Shown: positions 6,613-13,399, counted from the stretch's first letter. The stretch is 14,305 bases of DNA from Acidobacteriaceae bacterium (GCA_003139975.1 PLHN01000101.1:1-14305), one strand, 5' to 3'. A program made the numbers and translations. The notes: generated by a model not told the origin, from the sequence alone.

Positions 6613-8946
6613 ATGAAACGCTTCCAACTCATTCTGATTTCTGCCGTTCTGCTCGTTTCATCCGCCGCTTTCGCCAACGAATATGGCGCGGTACGTGGCG
6701 TCGTCCACGATCCCCAACACCGTCCTATTCAGAACGCCATGGTTATGCTCAGGTCCAGAAGTTCGGAGTGGGCCAAGAGCGCTACCACCGACGCCAACGG
6801 AGAATTCCAACTCAACGCCGTCCCGCTTGGCGAATACTCTGTCAGCGTCGCCAGCAAAGGCTTCGCGCAAATTTCCCAGAATGTCATCGTCAACTCGGGA
6901 TCTGTTCCAGTCGTTCATTTCCTACTGCAAGTGGCTGCTGCCAATGAAAAGGTCACTGTCTCAGGCACACCCGCGGTGGCGCCCACCGATAGCTTCACCC
7001 CGATCACGATGCTCAGCCGCACCGACATCCAACGCACCCCTGGCGCCGACCGGACCAACAGCCTTTCGATGATCACCGACTACGTCCCCGGAGCCTACGT
7101 GACCCACGACATGCTGCACATGCGCGGCGGTCACCAGACCACATGGCTGCTCGATGGCATCCCCGTGATTAACACGGCTATCGCGCAAAACCTGGGCGCG
7201 CAGTTCGACCCGAAAGACATGGACTATGTCGAGGTCAACCGGGGCAGCTATTCGGCCGAGTTCGGTGACCGCACTTATGGCGTCTTCAACGTCGTTCCGC
7301 GCACCGGCTTCGAACGCAACAACCAAGCCGAACTCGTCGTGAGCGCAGGCAATTTCTACCAGACCAACGATGCTCTGAGCTTCGGCAGCCACACCGACCG
7401 CTTCGCCTACTACGCCAGCGTTAACGCGAACCGGAGCAATCTCGGCTTGCAGCCGCCCGTTCCGCAGGTGGTTCATGACGCCGTCAACGGCGTAGGCGGA
7501 TTCGGCTCGTTCATTTATAACGTCGATCCCTCCAACCAACTTCGCCTGATGACTTCCGCTCGCCGCGACTACTTTCAGATTCCGTACGATCCTTTCGCCA
7601 ACGACTTCGAAAACTCGCAATACCAAAGTGTCGGGCTCCGTGATGGCCAGCACGAAACCGACGCGGGAATCCTCTTCTCCTGGGTTCACACATTCAATCC
7701 CCACCTCATGACCACCGTCTCGCCCTTCTACCACTACAACCGCGGAGACTATTCCTCGAATCCCAACGACACGCCCGTAGCCACCACCGAAAATCGAGGC
7801 ACCACGTACGCCGGAGGCCAGGCCAGTTTCGCCGCCAACTACAAACACAATGACCTGCAGGTTGGATTCCTCAGCTTCTATCAGAGCGACAGCCAGCTCT
7901 TCGGAGCAACTTTCAATCCCGCCCAGCAACCGCAGTGCGTAACTCCAACCAACCCGAACGGCAATTGCATTCCGTTTACCGACACCGAGCACCCCACTGC
8001 GAATCTCCAAACCTTCTACATTGACGAAAAATTCAAGCCGTTTTCCTGGCTGACGCTCTCCGCCGGCGTGCGGCCCACGCGCTTCGCCGAAGGCAACTTC
8101 GCATCCGGCTCGACCCCCGCTCCCGTGGACGAATCCGCGATCAGCCCGCGCTTCGGTGCGACCGTTACTGTGCCGCGCCTCAACTGGACTTTCCGTGCTT
8201 TCTACGGCCACTACTATCAGGCCCCGCCCATTGAAACCGTATCCGGTCCGCTCATCCAGTACTGTGGCACGGACGCCAATAGCTGCACCTTCACCTCGCT
8301 GTTCGGCGAGCGCGACGAAGAACACCAGTTCGGTGTCACCATGCCTTACCGGGGGTGGGTCCTTGACGTTGACACCTTCAAAACCAACATCGGAAATTTC
8401 CTCGACCACAACAACATCGGAGCCTCCAACATATTCTTCCCCCTTACCGTCCAGCACGCGCTCGTTCGCGCCTGGGAAGTCACGTTGCGGTCTCCCCGCT
8501 TCGCCCACCGCGCCCAGCTTCATCTGGCGTATTCCAACCAGATCGCCCAGGGCAACGGCGTCCTGACTGGTGGCCTCAACGCCGGTTCCGGCTCACCGCA
8601 ATTGGGTCCGCTCGACCACGACCAACGCAACACGCTCAATGTTGGCGGCGACGTCACGCTGCCATGGCGCTCTTATGCATCCACGAACGTCTATTACGGC
8701 TCCGGCTTTACCAACGGAGAAGCCGGCACTCCCGGATGGCCCTACCAGGGAGACTATCTCCCAGGACACACCACTTTCGATCTTTCCCTAGGCAAGGATT
8801 TCGGCGAGCGCTTCACCGCTTCCTTGACCGCGCTCAACGTCGCTAACCGCCGCGTGATCTACGATGACAGCCTCACTTTTGGCGGCTATCACTGGAACCT
8901 GCCCGGGGAGATCTACGTGCAGGTCCGCTTCCGCTTTCACTACTGA
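6613..8946 (+). CDS. TonB-dependent outer-membrane receptor with N-terminal carboxypeptidase-regulatory-like domain
   Basis: The 777-aa product has a signal peptide (MKRFQLILIS through AFA, likely cleaved after residue 21). A carboxypeptidase-regulatory-like beta-sandwich follows (about 25-108: VRGVVHDPQHRPIQNAMV ... DANGEFQLNAVPLGEYSVSV). Then comes a plug domain (about 120-240: LHMRGGHQTTWLLDGIPV, VEVNRGSYSAEFGD) and a long beta-barrel. It ends VQVRFRFHY with the terminal aromatic residue expected for BAM-dependent insertion. Such receptors import metal chelates, vitamins or glycans across the outer membrane using TonB energy. The ATG is preceded by GAAGAGGAG at good spacing. Ligand is unknown; the upstream Cys/His-rich gene suggests a metal. 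At 777 aa it is smaller than the roughly 1,000-1,200-aa OmpA-like receptors common in Acidobacteria, and closer to classic metallophore/vitamin receptors. Confidence 0.92.
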   Translation: MKRFQLILISAVLLVSSAAFANEYGAVRGVVHDPQHRPIQNAMVMLRSRSSEWAKSATTDANGEFQLNAVPLGEYSVSVASKGFAQISQNVIVNSGSVPVVHFLLQVAAANEKVTVSGTPAVAPTDSFTPITMLSRTDIQRTPGADRTNSLSMITDYVPGAYVTHDMLHMRGGHQTTWLLDGIPVINTAIAQNLGAQFDPKDMDYVEVNRGSYSAEFGDRTYGVFNVVPRTGFERNNQAELVVSAGNFYQTNDALSFGSHTDRFAYYASVNANRSNLGLQPPVPQVVHDAVNGVGGFGSFIYNVDPSNQLRLMTSARRDYFQIPYDPFANDFENSQYQSVGLRDGQHETDAGILFSWVHTFNPHLMTTVSPFYHYNRGDYSSNPNDTPVATTENRGTTYAGGQASFAANYKHNDLQVGFLSFYQSDSQLFGATFNPAQQPQCVTPTNPNGNCIPFTDTEHPTANLQTFYIDEKFKPFSWLTLSAGVRPTRFAEGNFASGSTPAPVDESAISPRFGATVTVPRLNWTFRAFYGHYYQAPPIETVSGPLIQYCGTDANSCTFTSLFGERDEEHQFGVTMPYRGWVLDVDTFKTNIGNFLDHNNIGASNIFFPLTVQHALVRAWEVTLRSPRFAHRAQLHLAYSNQIAQGNGVLTGGLNAGSGSPQLGPLDHDQRNTLNVGGDVTLPWRSYASTNVYYGSGFTNGEAGTPGWPYQGDYLPGHTTFDLSLGKDFGERFTASLTALNVANRRVIYDDSLTFGGYHWNLPGEIYVQVRFRFHY

Positions 8947-8986
8947 GCGGCGGCGAAACTTTTAGCCGGGATCGATCGCAGCAAGT

Positions 8987-9023
8987 CGCAGGGGGCGAAT
9001 GATTAACTAATTCGCCAACTGCG
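8987..9023 (+). other. Stem-loop behind the receptor gene
   Basis: CGCAG-GG-GGCGAAT (8987-9000) pairs with ATTCGCC-AA-CTGCG (9010-9023): 7 bp plus 5 bp separated by a 2x2 internal loop, with a 9-nt apical loop. It lies 40 nt after the receptor stop and ends 2 nt before the -35 of the next promoter. No T-tract follows, so it is a poor intrinsic terminator. It may protect the 3' end of the receptor mRNA or separate the two units. Confidence 0.5.
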
Positions 9024-9025
9024 GT

Positions 9026-9055
9026 TTGACGCTCGTCTCCCGCCCTCCGTATAAT
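9026..9055 (+). promoter_or_regulatory. Strong sigma70-type promoter of the Skp-like gene
   Basis: TTGACG (9026-9031) and TATAAT (9050-9055) are separated by 18 nt; this is the best promoter match in the window. Transcription is expected to start near 9062, leaving a leader of about 180 nt before the ATG at 9243. Confidence 0.75.
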
Positions 9056-9061
9056 CCAAGC

Positions 9062-9242
9062 TGTCTACACCCAATCTAGGAACTGTGGGTGATCACCACG
9101 CGTGAGGTTCGGCGTGAAGAACCGGGCGCCGTGTGCGCTTGCGCGCTCGCCTGATTGGCTCGGTTGCGATCAGCTTTGTAGCGCCGGACGAGCTGAACGC
9201 TGAAAAGTTCCCGAAAAATCTCGAAGGAGTTCAAACGATCCA
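9062..9242 (+). other. Long 5' leader of the Skp-like gene
   Basis: About 180 nt lie between the predicted start site and the ATG. The stretch has no good open frame. It contains the palindrome GTGATCAC and short complementary pieces such as GGTTC/GAACC (around 9107-9124), but no structure I can assign to a known riboswitch. AAGGAG stands about 13 nt before the start codon. Confidence 0.35.
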
Positions 9243-10004
9243 ATGATCGTCAATTCAATGCTTAGCAAGTTTGCGCGCACCGCGGCCCTCGTGTTCGGCC
9301 TTTCCCTTTTCGCTCTGGCCCAGGCGGGGCAGCCCACTGCCACACCCGCTCCCGCCCCGGCGACACCACCTGACGCTCCATCCGCCGCCCCTGCCAACAA
9401 CCCCGCAGCTGCAGCCACACTGAAGGCTACCGGGACAAAGGTCGGAACCATTAACATCGAACAGGCAATTTTTTCTTCCAACGAAGGGCAGCGCGACTTC
9501 CAGCAGCTCAGCAAGAAGTTTGAGCCCAAGCAAGCCGAACTGAAGAATACGGCTGATGAACTCGACAGCCTCCAGAAGCAGCTCAGCGCCCAGCAGGACA
9601 AATTAAACGACGAAGCGCGCGACAAACTGGTGAAACAGATCGAAGCCAAGAAGAAGGGCTTTGACCGCGCCCAGCAGGACGCGCAAGAAGACTTCCAAGG
9701 CCAGCAGGGCGAAATCGGAAATAAAATCCTCACCAAAATGGCTCCGCTCATCGTGAAGTACGCCGCCGACAATGGCTATGGCATGATCCTCGACACGTCG
9801 CAACAGTGGCCCCGCGGTCCGGTGATCTGGTACGGCCCTGCCGTCGATATCACGCAGCCGGTCGTCGAAGCCTATAACGCGCAGTCCGGTGTTGCCGCTC
9901 CCGCTGCTGGCACAACGCCGGCCAAGCCAGTAAAGCCAACGTCTTCCACTGGCTCCAAACCGGCTACCACCAAGCCGGCAAGCACCACGCCACCGAAACA
10001 GTAG
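9243..10004 (+). CDS. Skp/OmpH-family periplasmic chaperone with Pro/Ala-rich ends
   Basis: Skp holds unfolded outer-membrane proteins in the periplasm on the way to the BAM complex. The 253-aa product has a signal peptide ending AQA (cleavage after 28) and the family entry motif VGTINIEQAIFSSNEGQRDF (67-86). A long charged alpha-helical coiled coil follows (about 86-165: KQAELKNTADELDSLQKQL ... AKKKGFDRAQQDAQED), then the returning strand and helix (YGMILDTSQQ). Unlike E. coli Skp (about 160 aa) it has an Ala/Pro-rich linker after the signal peptide (29-62) and a Lys/Pro/Thr-rich tail (218-253). The ribosome-binding site AAGGAG is somewhat far from the ATG. A strong promoter upstream and a perfect terminator downstream make it a single-gene unit. 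Placement between a receptor and a TonB gene fits a role in outer-membrane assembly. Confidence 0.88.
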   Translation: MIVNSMLSKFARTAALVFGLSLFALAQAGQPTATPAPAPATPPDAPSAAPANNPAAAATLKATGTKVGTINIEQAIFSSNEGQRDFQQLSKKFEPKQAELKNTADELDSLQKQLSAQQDKLNDEARDKLVKQIEAKKKGFDRAQQDAQEDFQGQQGEIGNKILTKMAPLIVKYAADNGYGMILDTSQQWPRGPVIWYGPAVDITQPVVEAYNAQSGVAAPAAGTTPAKPVKPTSSTGSKPATTKPASTTPPKQ

Positions 10005-10072
10005 CGACACCGCGGGAGAGATTTTCGTTCCCGCCGGGCTTGAGAAAAAGTGTTCGTCAGCCAGTTACTTTC

Positions 10073-10101
10073 AAAAGGCCGCGCGCAATGCGCGGCTTTT
10101 T
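10073..10101 (+). terminator. Intrinsic terminator of the Skp-like gene
   Basis: A perfect 7-bp GC stem (GCCGCGC 10078-10084 with GCGCGGC 10090-10096), loop GCAAT, is followed by TTTTT (10097-10101) and preceded by AAAA. It lies about 70 nt after the stop. The A/T flanks make it symmetrical enough to work both ways. Confidence 0.85.
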
Positions 10102-10164
10102 GTATCCCGGTTGATAAAGCACATATTCGACCGTAGCGCCGCCTCTTTGCCGGCAGTTCCGAGA

Positions 10165-10195
10165 GCCCGCCCTGAGCTCGTCGAAGGGGCGCGCC
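10165..10195. repeat. CCTGAGCTCGTCGAAGG-type dispersed repeat
   Basis: The stretch contains CCCTGAGCTCGTCGAAGGG (10170-10188), flanked by GCCCG and GCGCGCC. I recall near-identical words (CCTGAGCTTGTCGAAGG, which translate as PELVEG or LSLSKG) as very common intergenic repeats in several bacterial phyla. It lies in the gap 10005-10329, which otherwise holds only the terminator at 10073-10101 and no gene or clear promoter. Confidence 0.6.
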
Positions 10196-10329
10196 GCCCT
10201 CGGATCATCGTTCACCGGCCCACTTTCGAGCCAAGCGCACCGCCTCCCCATCAGTGGCACTTATTCCCTGGAGCAAATCTCCTCCCCCAGGTGTCTGTAC
10301 TGGCAAGCGGGCCTGCTTCGGAGGACACC

Positions 10330-11046
10330 ATGTTCCACACTACGGAAAATACCTGGGACCAGTCTGCCCGTCGCGGCTGGACCGCCGTCGCATCGTTCAC
10401 CATCCAAGCGCTGGCGCTGAGCTTGCTGCTGCTTATTCCGCTGCTCACGATTCAAGGGCCGCCGCGCCTCGCGTGGTTTGACGCTCGTCTTCTCTCTCCG
10501 CCACCCGCGCCGCCTCCACCCGCGCCGCCGAATAACCAGAGAGGGTTGCATCGTTCGAACATGAGTGGAGTAGTTCTATTGCAGCCGTCGTTCGTTCCGT
10601 CAACCACCCCGCAGATCGACGACCACGGCGTGCAGCCAGCCCCCGATGTCCGCGGCGTCGGCGTTCCCGGCAGCACCGGCACGGGTGATAGGGGAATCCT
10701 CGGCTCATTCGGTGATCCATCGCCGATTTCACCGCCTCCGGTTCCCGCCCCGACCCGTCCCCTGCCCGTTTCGCATTGGGCCGAAGGCAACCTGATCTAC
10801 CGTGTGCAGCCGAACTATCCGCCTCTCGCGCGTCAGGCGCGCATTCAGGGGACGGTCGAACTGCGCGCCATTATCAGCAGGATGGGTACCATCGAAAACC
10901 TGACCGTTCTCAGCGGACATGCCATGCTCGCCCCCTCCGCCGTAGAAGCAGTCAGGCACTGGCGCTATCGTCCGTATCTGCTGAACGGCGAGCCGATCGA
11001 GGTGGAGACGGAAATCACCTTGAACTTCATCCTCGGGGGGAACTAG
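10330..11046 (+). CDS. TonB-like energy transducer
   Basis: TonB proteins, anchored in the inner membrane with ExbB/ExbD, transmit proton-motive force to outer-membrane receptors. The 238-aa product has a single membrane helix (about 18-41: WTAVASFTIQALALSLLLLI). A Pro-rich periplasmic spacer follows (PPPAPPPPAPP at 57-67 and PPPVPAPTRP at 135-144). A TonB C-terminal domain ends the protein (about 155-235: YRVQPNYPPLARQARIQGTV, TVLSGHAMLAPSAVEAVRHW, RYRPYLLNGEPIEVETEI). The frame is open back to 10111, but that stretch reads through a dispersed repeat. ATG 10330 has CGGAGGACACC directly upstream and begins at the cytoplasmic segment. No exbB/exbD lie beside it. It could serve the receptor at 6613-8946, but the two are separated by the Skp unit, so this is inference. 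Confidence 0.9.
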   Translation: MFHTTENTWDQSARRGWTAVASFTIQALALSLLLLIPLLTIQGPPRLAWFDARLLSPPPAPPPPAPPNNQRGLHRSNMSGVVLLQPSFVPSTTPQIDDHGVQPAPDVRGVGVPGSTGTGDRGILGSFGDPSPISPPPVPAPTRPLPVSHWAEGNLIYRVQPNYPPLARQARIQGTVELRAIISRMGTIENLTVLSGHAMLAPSAVEAVRHWRYRPYLLNGEPIEVETEITLNFILGGN

Positions 11047-11063
11047 CGCAGGCACGAACGCCA

Positions 11064-11177
11064 TTCACCACGTCGGCACGGAGAAACACCTCTTCATCAA
11101 TGGTTATAGAGACGCGGCTTGCGCGTCTCACGCCGGCGGGGGAATCAAGCTTATGATTTCTCCGTGTTCGTGGTGAA
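11064..11177. repeat. Compound inverted repeat between tonB and alr
   Basis: Outer arms are TTCACCACG-tcgg-CACGGAGAAA (11064-11086) and its complement at 11157-11177: 9 plus 10 bp paired with a 4/2-nt internal bulge, enclosing 70 nt. Inside is a perfect hairpin, GAGACGCG (11109-11116) with CGCGTCTC (11122-11129) and a 5-nt loop. No T-tract follows either structure. The CACGGAG word resembles a widespread intergenic repeat I recall from soil bacteria. Confidence 0.75.
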
Positions 11178-11248
11178 AACTCGCTTCCCACATTACCGAA
11201 GTCCTCTGGCGCCGCTCAATCGTCAGCCTGCGGCGGCAGAGTGGTCGC

Positions 11249-11254
11249 TATAAT
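11249..11254 (+). promoter_or_regulatory. Candidate -10 element of alr
   Basis: A perfect TATAAT (11249-11254) lies 22 nt before the ATG at 11277. The expected start site is near 11261, giving a leader of 16 nt or less, with no purine-rich ribosome-binding site in it. No good -35 is seen at 16-18 nt spacing. Confidence 0.45.
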
Positions 11255-11276
11255 CACCATAGTGAATGCTCCTCGC

Positions 11277-12446
11277 ATGGAACGCATAGCTCTGCCCGAT
11301 CGCCGCTCGCTAGCGCTTGACGGCCGCACCTGGGCGGAAGTATCGCTTACCACGTTGCGCGAGAATTTTCGCGTCGTGCAGCAGCATGTCGGCCCGAAGG
11401 TCGCGATTTGCGCGGTTGTCAAGGCCGACGGCTACGGCCATGGCGCAACCGAATGTGCGCTCGCGCTCGAAGCCGAAGGCACGCCCTGGCTCGGCGTGAC
11501 GGACGCCGCCGAAGGGCGCGCGCTACGCAGCGCCGGCATCTGGACGCGCATTCTCCTGATGACGGGAATCTGGAAAGGGGAAGAGGACGGCATCGTTTCG
11601 CACAATCTCACCCCCACAATTTGGGAGACGTGGCACATCGAGCGCCTCGAGAAAGCTGCGAAAAAACAACAGATCAATCTTCCCGTGCACCTAAAAGTGG
11701 ACACAGGCATGAACCGCCTCGGCGCCTCGGTCGAGGCGCTGCCGCAACTGTGCGACAAGCTTGCCCTGTGCCATCATCTGCATCTCGAAGGCGTCAGCAC
11801 TCACTTCGCCTCGGCCGAAGTGCTGGACGCCGAAGACGCCCCGCGCCAGATGAAAATATTTGAAGAGGCGCTGGCCGTCCTCGGCCAGCATGGCTTGTAT
11901 CCGCCGCTCGTGCACATCGGCAATTCGGCGGCCGTAAGCGCCAGGCCCGAGACCTGGAAGACGATGGTGCGTCCCGGCATTCTTCTTTACGGATACTCGC
12001 TCCCTGTCATGCGCGGCGGCTCGGCTGTCAGCGAGCCTTCGCTCCCACTCGTTCCGGTGCTGACCTGGAAGACGCGCGTTTTGACGGTGAAGGACGTCGC
12101 CGCCGGAGAAGCGGTCGGTTACATGGGTACCTATATAACAAAGGAGCGCAGCCGCATTGCCGTGCTCCCGGTGGGTTACGCCGACGGCTATCCTCGGCTC
12201 CTTTCGAATCGCGCGCGCGTGATCGTGCGCGGGGAATACGCCCCGGTTGTGGGCCGCGTTTCCATGGATCTCACCATGGTCGATGTAGGCCACATTCCCG
12301 GCATCGCGGTGGGCGATGAAGTCATCCTGATCGGCTCCAACAACGGCAAGAGCGTGGACGCGGTCGAGCTGGCACGCCTCGGCGAAACCGTTCCCTACGA
12401 AATCCTCTGCGGTATCTCCCAACGCGTGCCGCGCGTGTACGCCTAG
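11277..12446 (+). CDS. alr: Alanine racemase
   Basis: Alr is a PLP enzyme that interconverts L- and D-alanine, providing D-Ala for peptidoglycan. The 389-aa product has the PLP-lysine motif AVVKADGYGHG (Lys49), LKVDTGMNRLG, GVSTHFASAE, HIGNSAAV and VRPGILLYGY. The second catalytic base is Tyr282 in AVGYMGTY, followed by LPVGYADGYPR and the GRVSMDLTMVD segment (Met330-Asp331). Length and order are standard. The frame extends up to a GTG at 11241, but a TATAAT at 11249-11254 would place that codon before the transcript. ATG 11277 is preferred and GTG 11262 is possible. No Shine-Dalgarno sequence precedes any of them. Confidence 0.95.
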   Translation: MERIALPDRRSLALDGRTWAEVSLTTLRENFRVVQQHVGPKVAICAVVKADGYGHGATECALALEAEGTPWLGVTDAAEGRALRSAGIWTRILLMTGIWKGEEDGIVSHNLTPTIWETWHIERLEKAAKKQQINLPVHLKVDTGMNRLGASVEALPQLCDKLALCHHLHLEGVSTHFASAEVLDAEDAPRQMKIFEEALAVLGQHGLYPPLVHIGNSAAVSARPETWKTMVRPGILLYGYSLPVMRGGSAVSEPSLPLVPVLTWKTRVLTVKDVAAGEAVGYMGTYITKERSRIAVLPVGYADGYPRLLSNRARVIVRGEYAPVVGRVSMDLTMVDVGHIPGIAVGDEVILIGSNNGKSVDAVELARLGETVPYEILCGISQRVPRVYA

Positions 12447-12535
12447 GAGCTATCAGCAATCTCAGAGGATTGGCACCCCACGCCCCAGCTTCTCAGCCTA
12501 CTGAAAAAGGAGAATGCGCTTGATTTGGGTGGCGC

Positions 12536-12570
12536 AGCGCTTTCAGAGCTGCGGTCAGCGCTACATTTTT
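12536..12570 (+). terminator. Possible weak terminator behind alr
   Basis: AGCGCT at 12536-12541 can pair with AGCGCT at 12557-12562 (15-nt loop), followed by ACA and TTTTT (12566-12570). An alternative hairpin pairs CGCAGC (12533-12538) with GCTGCG (12548-12553). The stem is short. The rest of 12447-12535 shows no gene or clear signal. Confidence 0.35.
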
Positions 12571-12573
12571 ATT

Positions 12574-12589
12574 CGGGGCTTCAGCCCCG
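12574..12589. repeat. CGGGGCTTCAGCCCCG palindrome
   Basis: The 7-bp arms CGGGGCT (12574-12580) and AGCCCCG (12583-12589) flank TC. I recall this REP-like palindrome in many GC-rich genomes. It overlaps the last codons and the stop of the minus-strand gene at 12581-13051. On that strand it is followed by A-rich sequence, so it is not an intrinsic terminator for it. Confidence 0.6.
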
Positions 12590-13051
12590 GAGGGAGTGAA
12601 TTGCCGCTTCCGCTTTGCGAATCGCCTTTTCGTGCAGCTCCCACCCATGAATGGCTTTGCGACAACCTTCCCGTGCCAGGCTGGTGCTCAGCTGCCGCTC
12701 GGCTTCGTCGAACGTTTCTTCCGCGTCCATCCTGGCCCGGTACGCTTCGTCATCCGCTTCCTTGACTTTCTTGACGGTAAGCTGGGCATCGGAGTCGATC
12801 GCGCGCGACAGCTGTTTCCGCTGGGTCCCGGAGGCAGAGCCATCGATTTGCGAACCCAACTCCCCATACGCGGCTCTTAAGCCATGGCTCCAGCGCGCTT
12901 TGGTCGTCTCGCTCAGCAGATCAAGTGCAGCATTCGCCAAGTCGGCGGTCGTGCGCACTCTTTTCTTCTCGCGGAGCCACTTCATCACTGACCACGTCAT
13001 CGCCTCGGTCATCAGTGCCTTCGCGGTCTCGACTTCTGGGAACTTGCTCAC
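12581..13051 (-). CDS. Conserved-looking soluble alpha-helical protein, 156 aa, unknown function
   Basis: The GTG start at 13051 is preceded by CGGAGGG at 5-nt spacing, which decides the start. The protein begins MSKFPEVETAKALMTEAMTW and is nearly all predicted helix with many charged residues. The segment VKKVKEADDEAYRARMDAEE (about 94-113) and the C-terminal KAIHGWELHEKAIRKAEAAI (132-151) look like coiled-coil helices. No signal peptide, membrane segment or catalytic motif is seen. I believe similar proteins occur across Acidobacteria, but I know no function and cannot check. The middle part (about 66-92, DGSASGTQRKQLSRA) is low in structure and is likely a linker. The stop codon lies within a REP-like palindrome. 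It is divergent from the toxin-antitoxin remnant. Confidence 0.8.
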   Translation of the reverse strand: MSKFPEVETAKALMTEAMTWSVMKWLREKKRVRTTADLANAALDLLSETTKARWSHGLRAAYGELGSQIDGSASGTQRKQLSRAIDSDAQLTVKKVKEADDEAYRARMDAEETFDEAERQLSTSLAREGCRKAIHGWELHEKAIRKAEAAIHSLRG

Positions 13052-13149
13052 CGGCGCCCTCCGAAAGAAAACAGACCATAGCTCGCCGGTCCGAAAAAGT
13101 CCAGCAGGGCGGCGGGAAGGTCGCCTTTATGGCTGACCATGGTTGTTGA

Positions 13150-13163
13150 CTACGATATCGTAG
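13150..13163. promoter_or_regulatory. 14-bp perfect palindrome, probable antitoxin operator
   Basis: CTACGATATCGTAG is perfectly self-complementary. It lies 5 nt before the antitoxin ATG (13169) and overlaps TTGACT (13146-13151), a -35-like hexamer. Phd- and VapB-type antitoxins commonly repress their own operon through such palindromes at the promoter. No -10 at proper spacing from TTGACT is present before the ATG. Confidence 0.6.
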
Positions 13164-13168
13164 GGTAC

Positions 13169-13395
13169 ATGGAAGAGATCGCCATCTCGAAGTTCAAAGC
13201 CACTTGCCTGGCGGTGATCGAGAAGGTGCGCAAATCCGGCAAGCCCGTCCTGGTCTCGAGTTTTGGCAAACCGATGGCTGAGGTCGTGCCGGCTCCCAAC
13301 CGCAACAAGCCGAAGCAATGGTGAGGTCACTCGCGCCCACAAGAAAGATCAACGGCGACATTGTTTCTCCCGCGAGCGAGGAAGACGACTCCGAA
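13169..13395 (+). pseudogene. Phd/YefM- or VapB-type antitoxin, frameshifted
   Basis: The first frame encodes MEEIAISKFKATCLAVIEKV then RKSGKPVLVSSFGKPMAEVV, the DNA-binding N-terminal half of a Phd/YefM-like antitoxin, and stops at 13322-13324 after 51 residues. The typical C-terminal, toxin-binding half continues in the +1-shifted frame 13327-13395 as SLAPTRKINGDIVSP and EEDDSE. One base missing near 13321 explains both halves. The 51-aa product may still be made and could still bind the operator, but it would lack the toxin-neutralising part. An ATG at 13139 is in frame but would place the operator inside the coding region, so 13169 is preferred. Confidence 0.7.
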
Positions 13396-13399
13396 TCCC

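Noticed and set aside
6961..8523. A 520-codon open frame on the minus strand opposite the TonB-dependent receptor
   Set aside because: It is the mirror of a GC-rich coding frame, shows low-complexity Val/Gly/Glu composition and no motif, while the plus strand has a full receptor with signal peptide and ribosome-binding site.
10111..10329. Upstream extension of the TonB frame to 10111
   Set aside because: It reads through a dispersed repeat (PELVEG) and carries no family similarity; ATG 10330 has a good ribosome-binding site.
9023..10490. 16-nt exact direct repeat GGTTTGACGCTCGTCT at 9023-9038 and 10475-10490
   Set aside because: One copy is the Skp promoter -35 region, the other encodes part of TonB (WFDARL). 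No extension or shared context, so chance similarity is the simplest reading.
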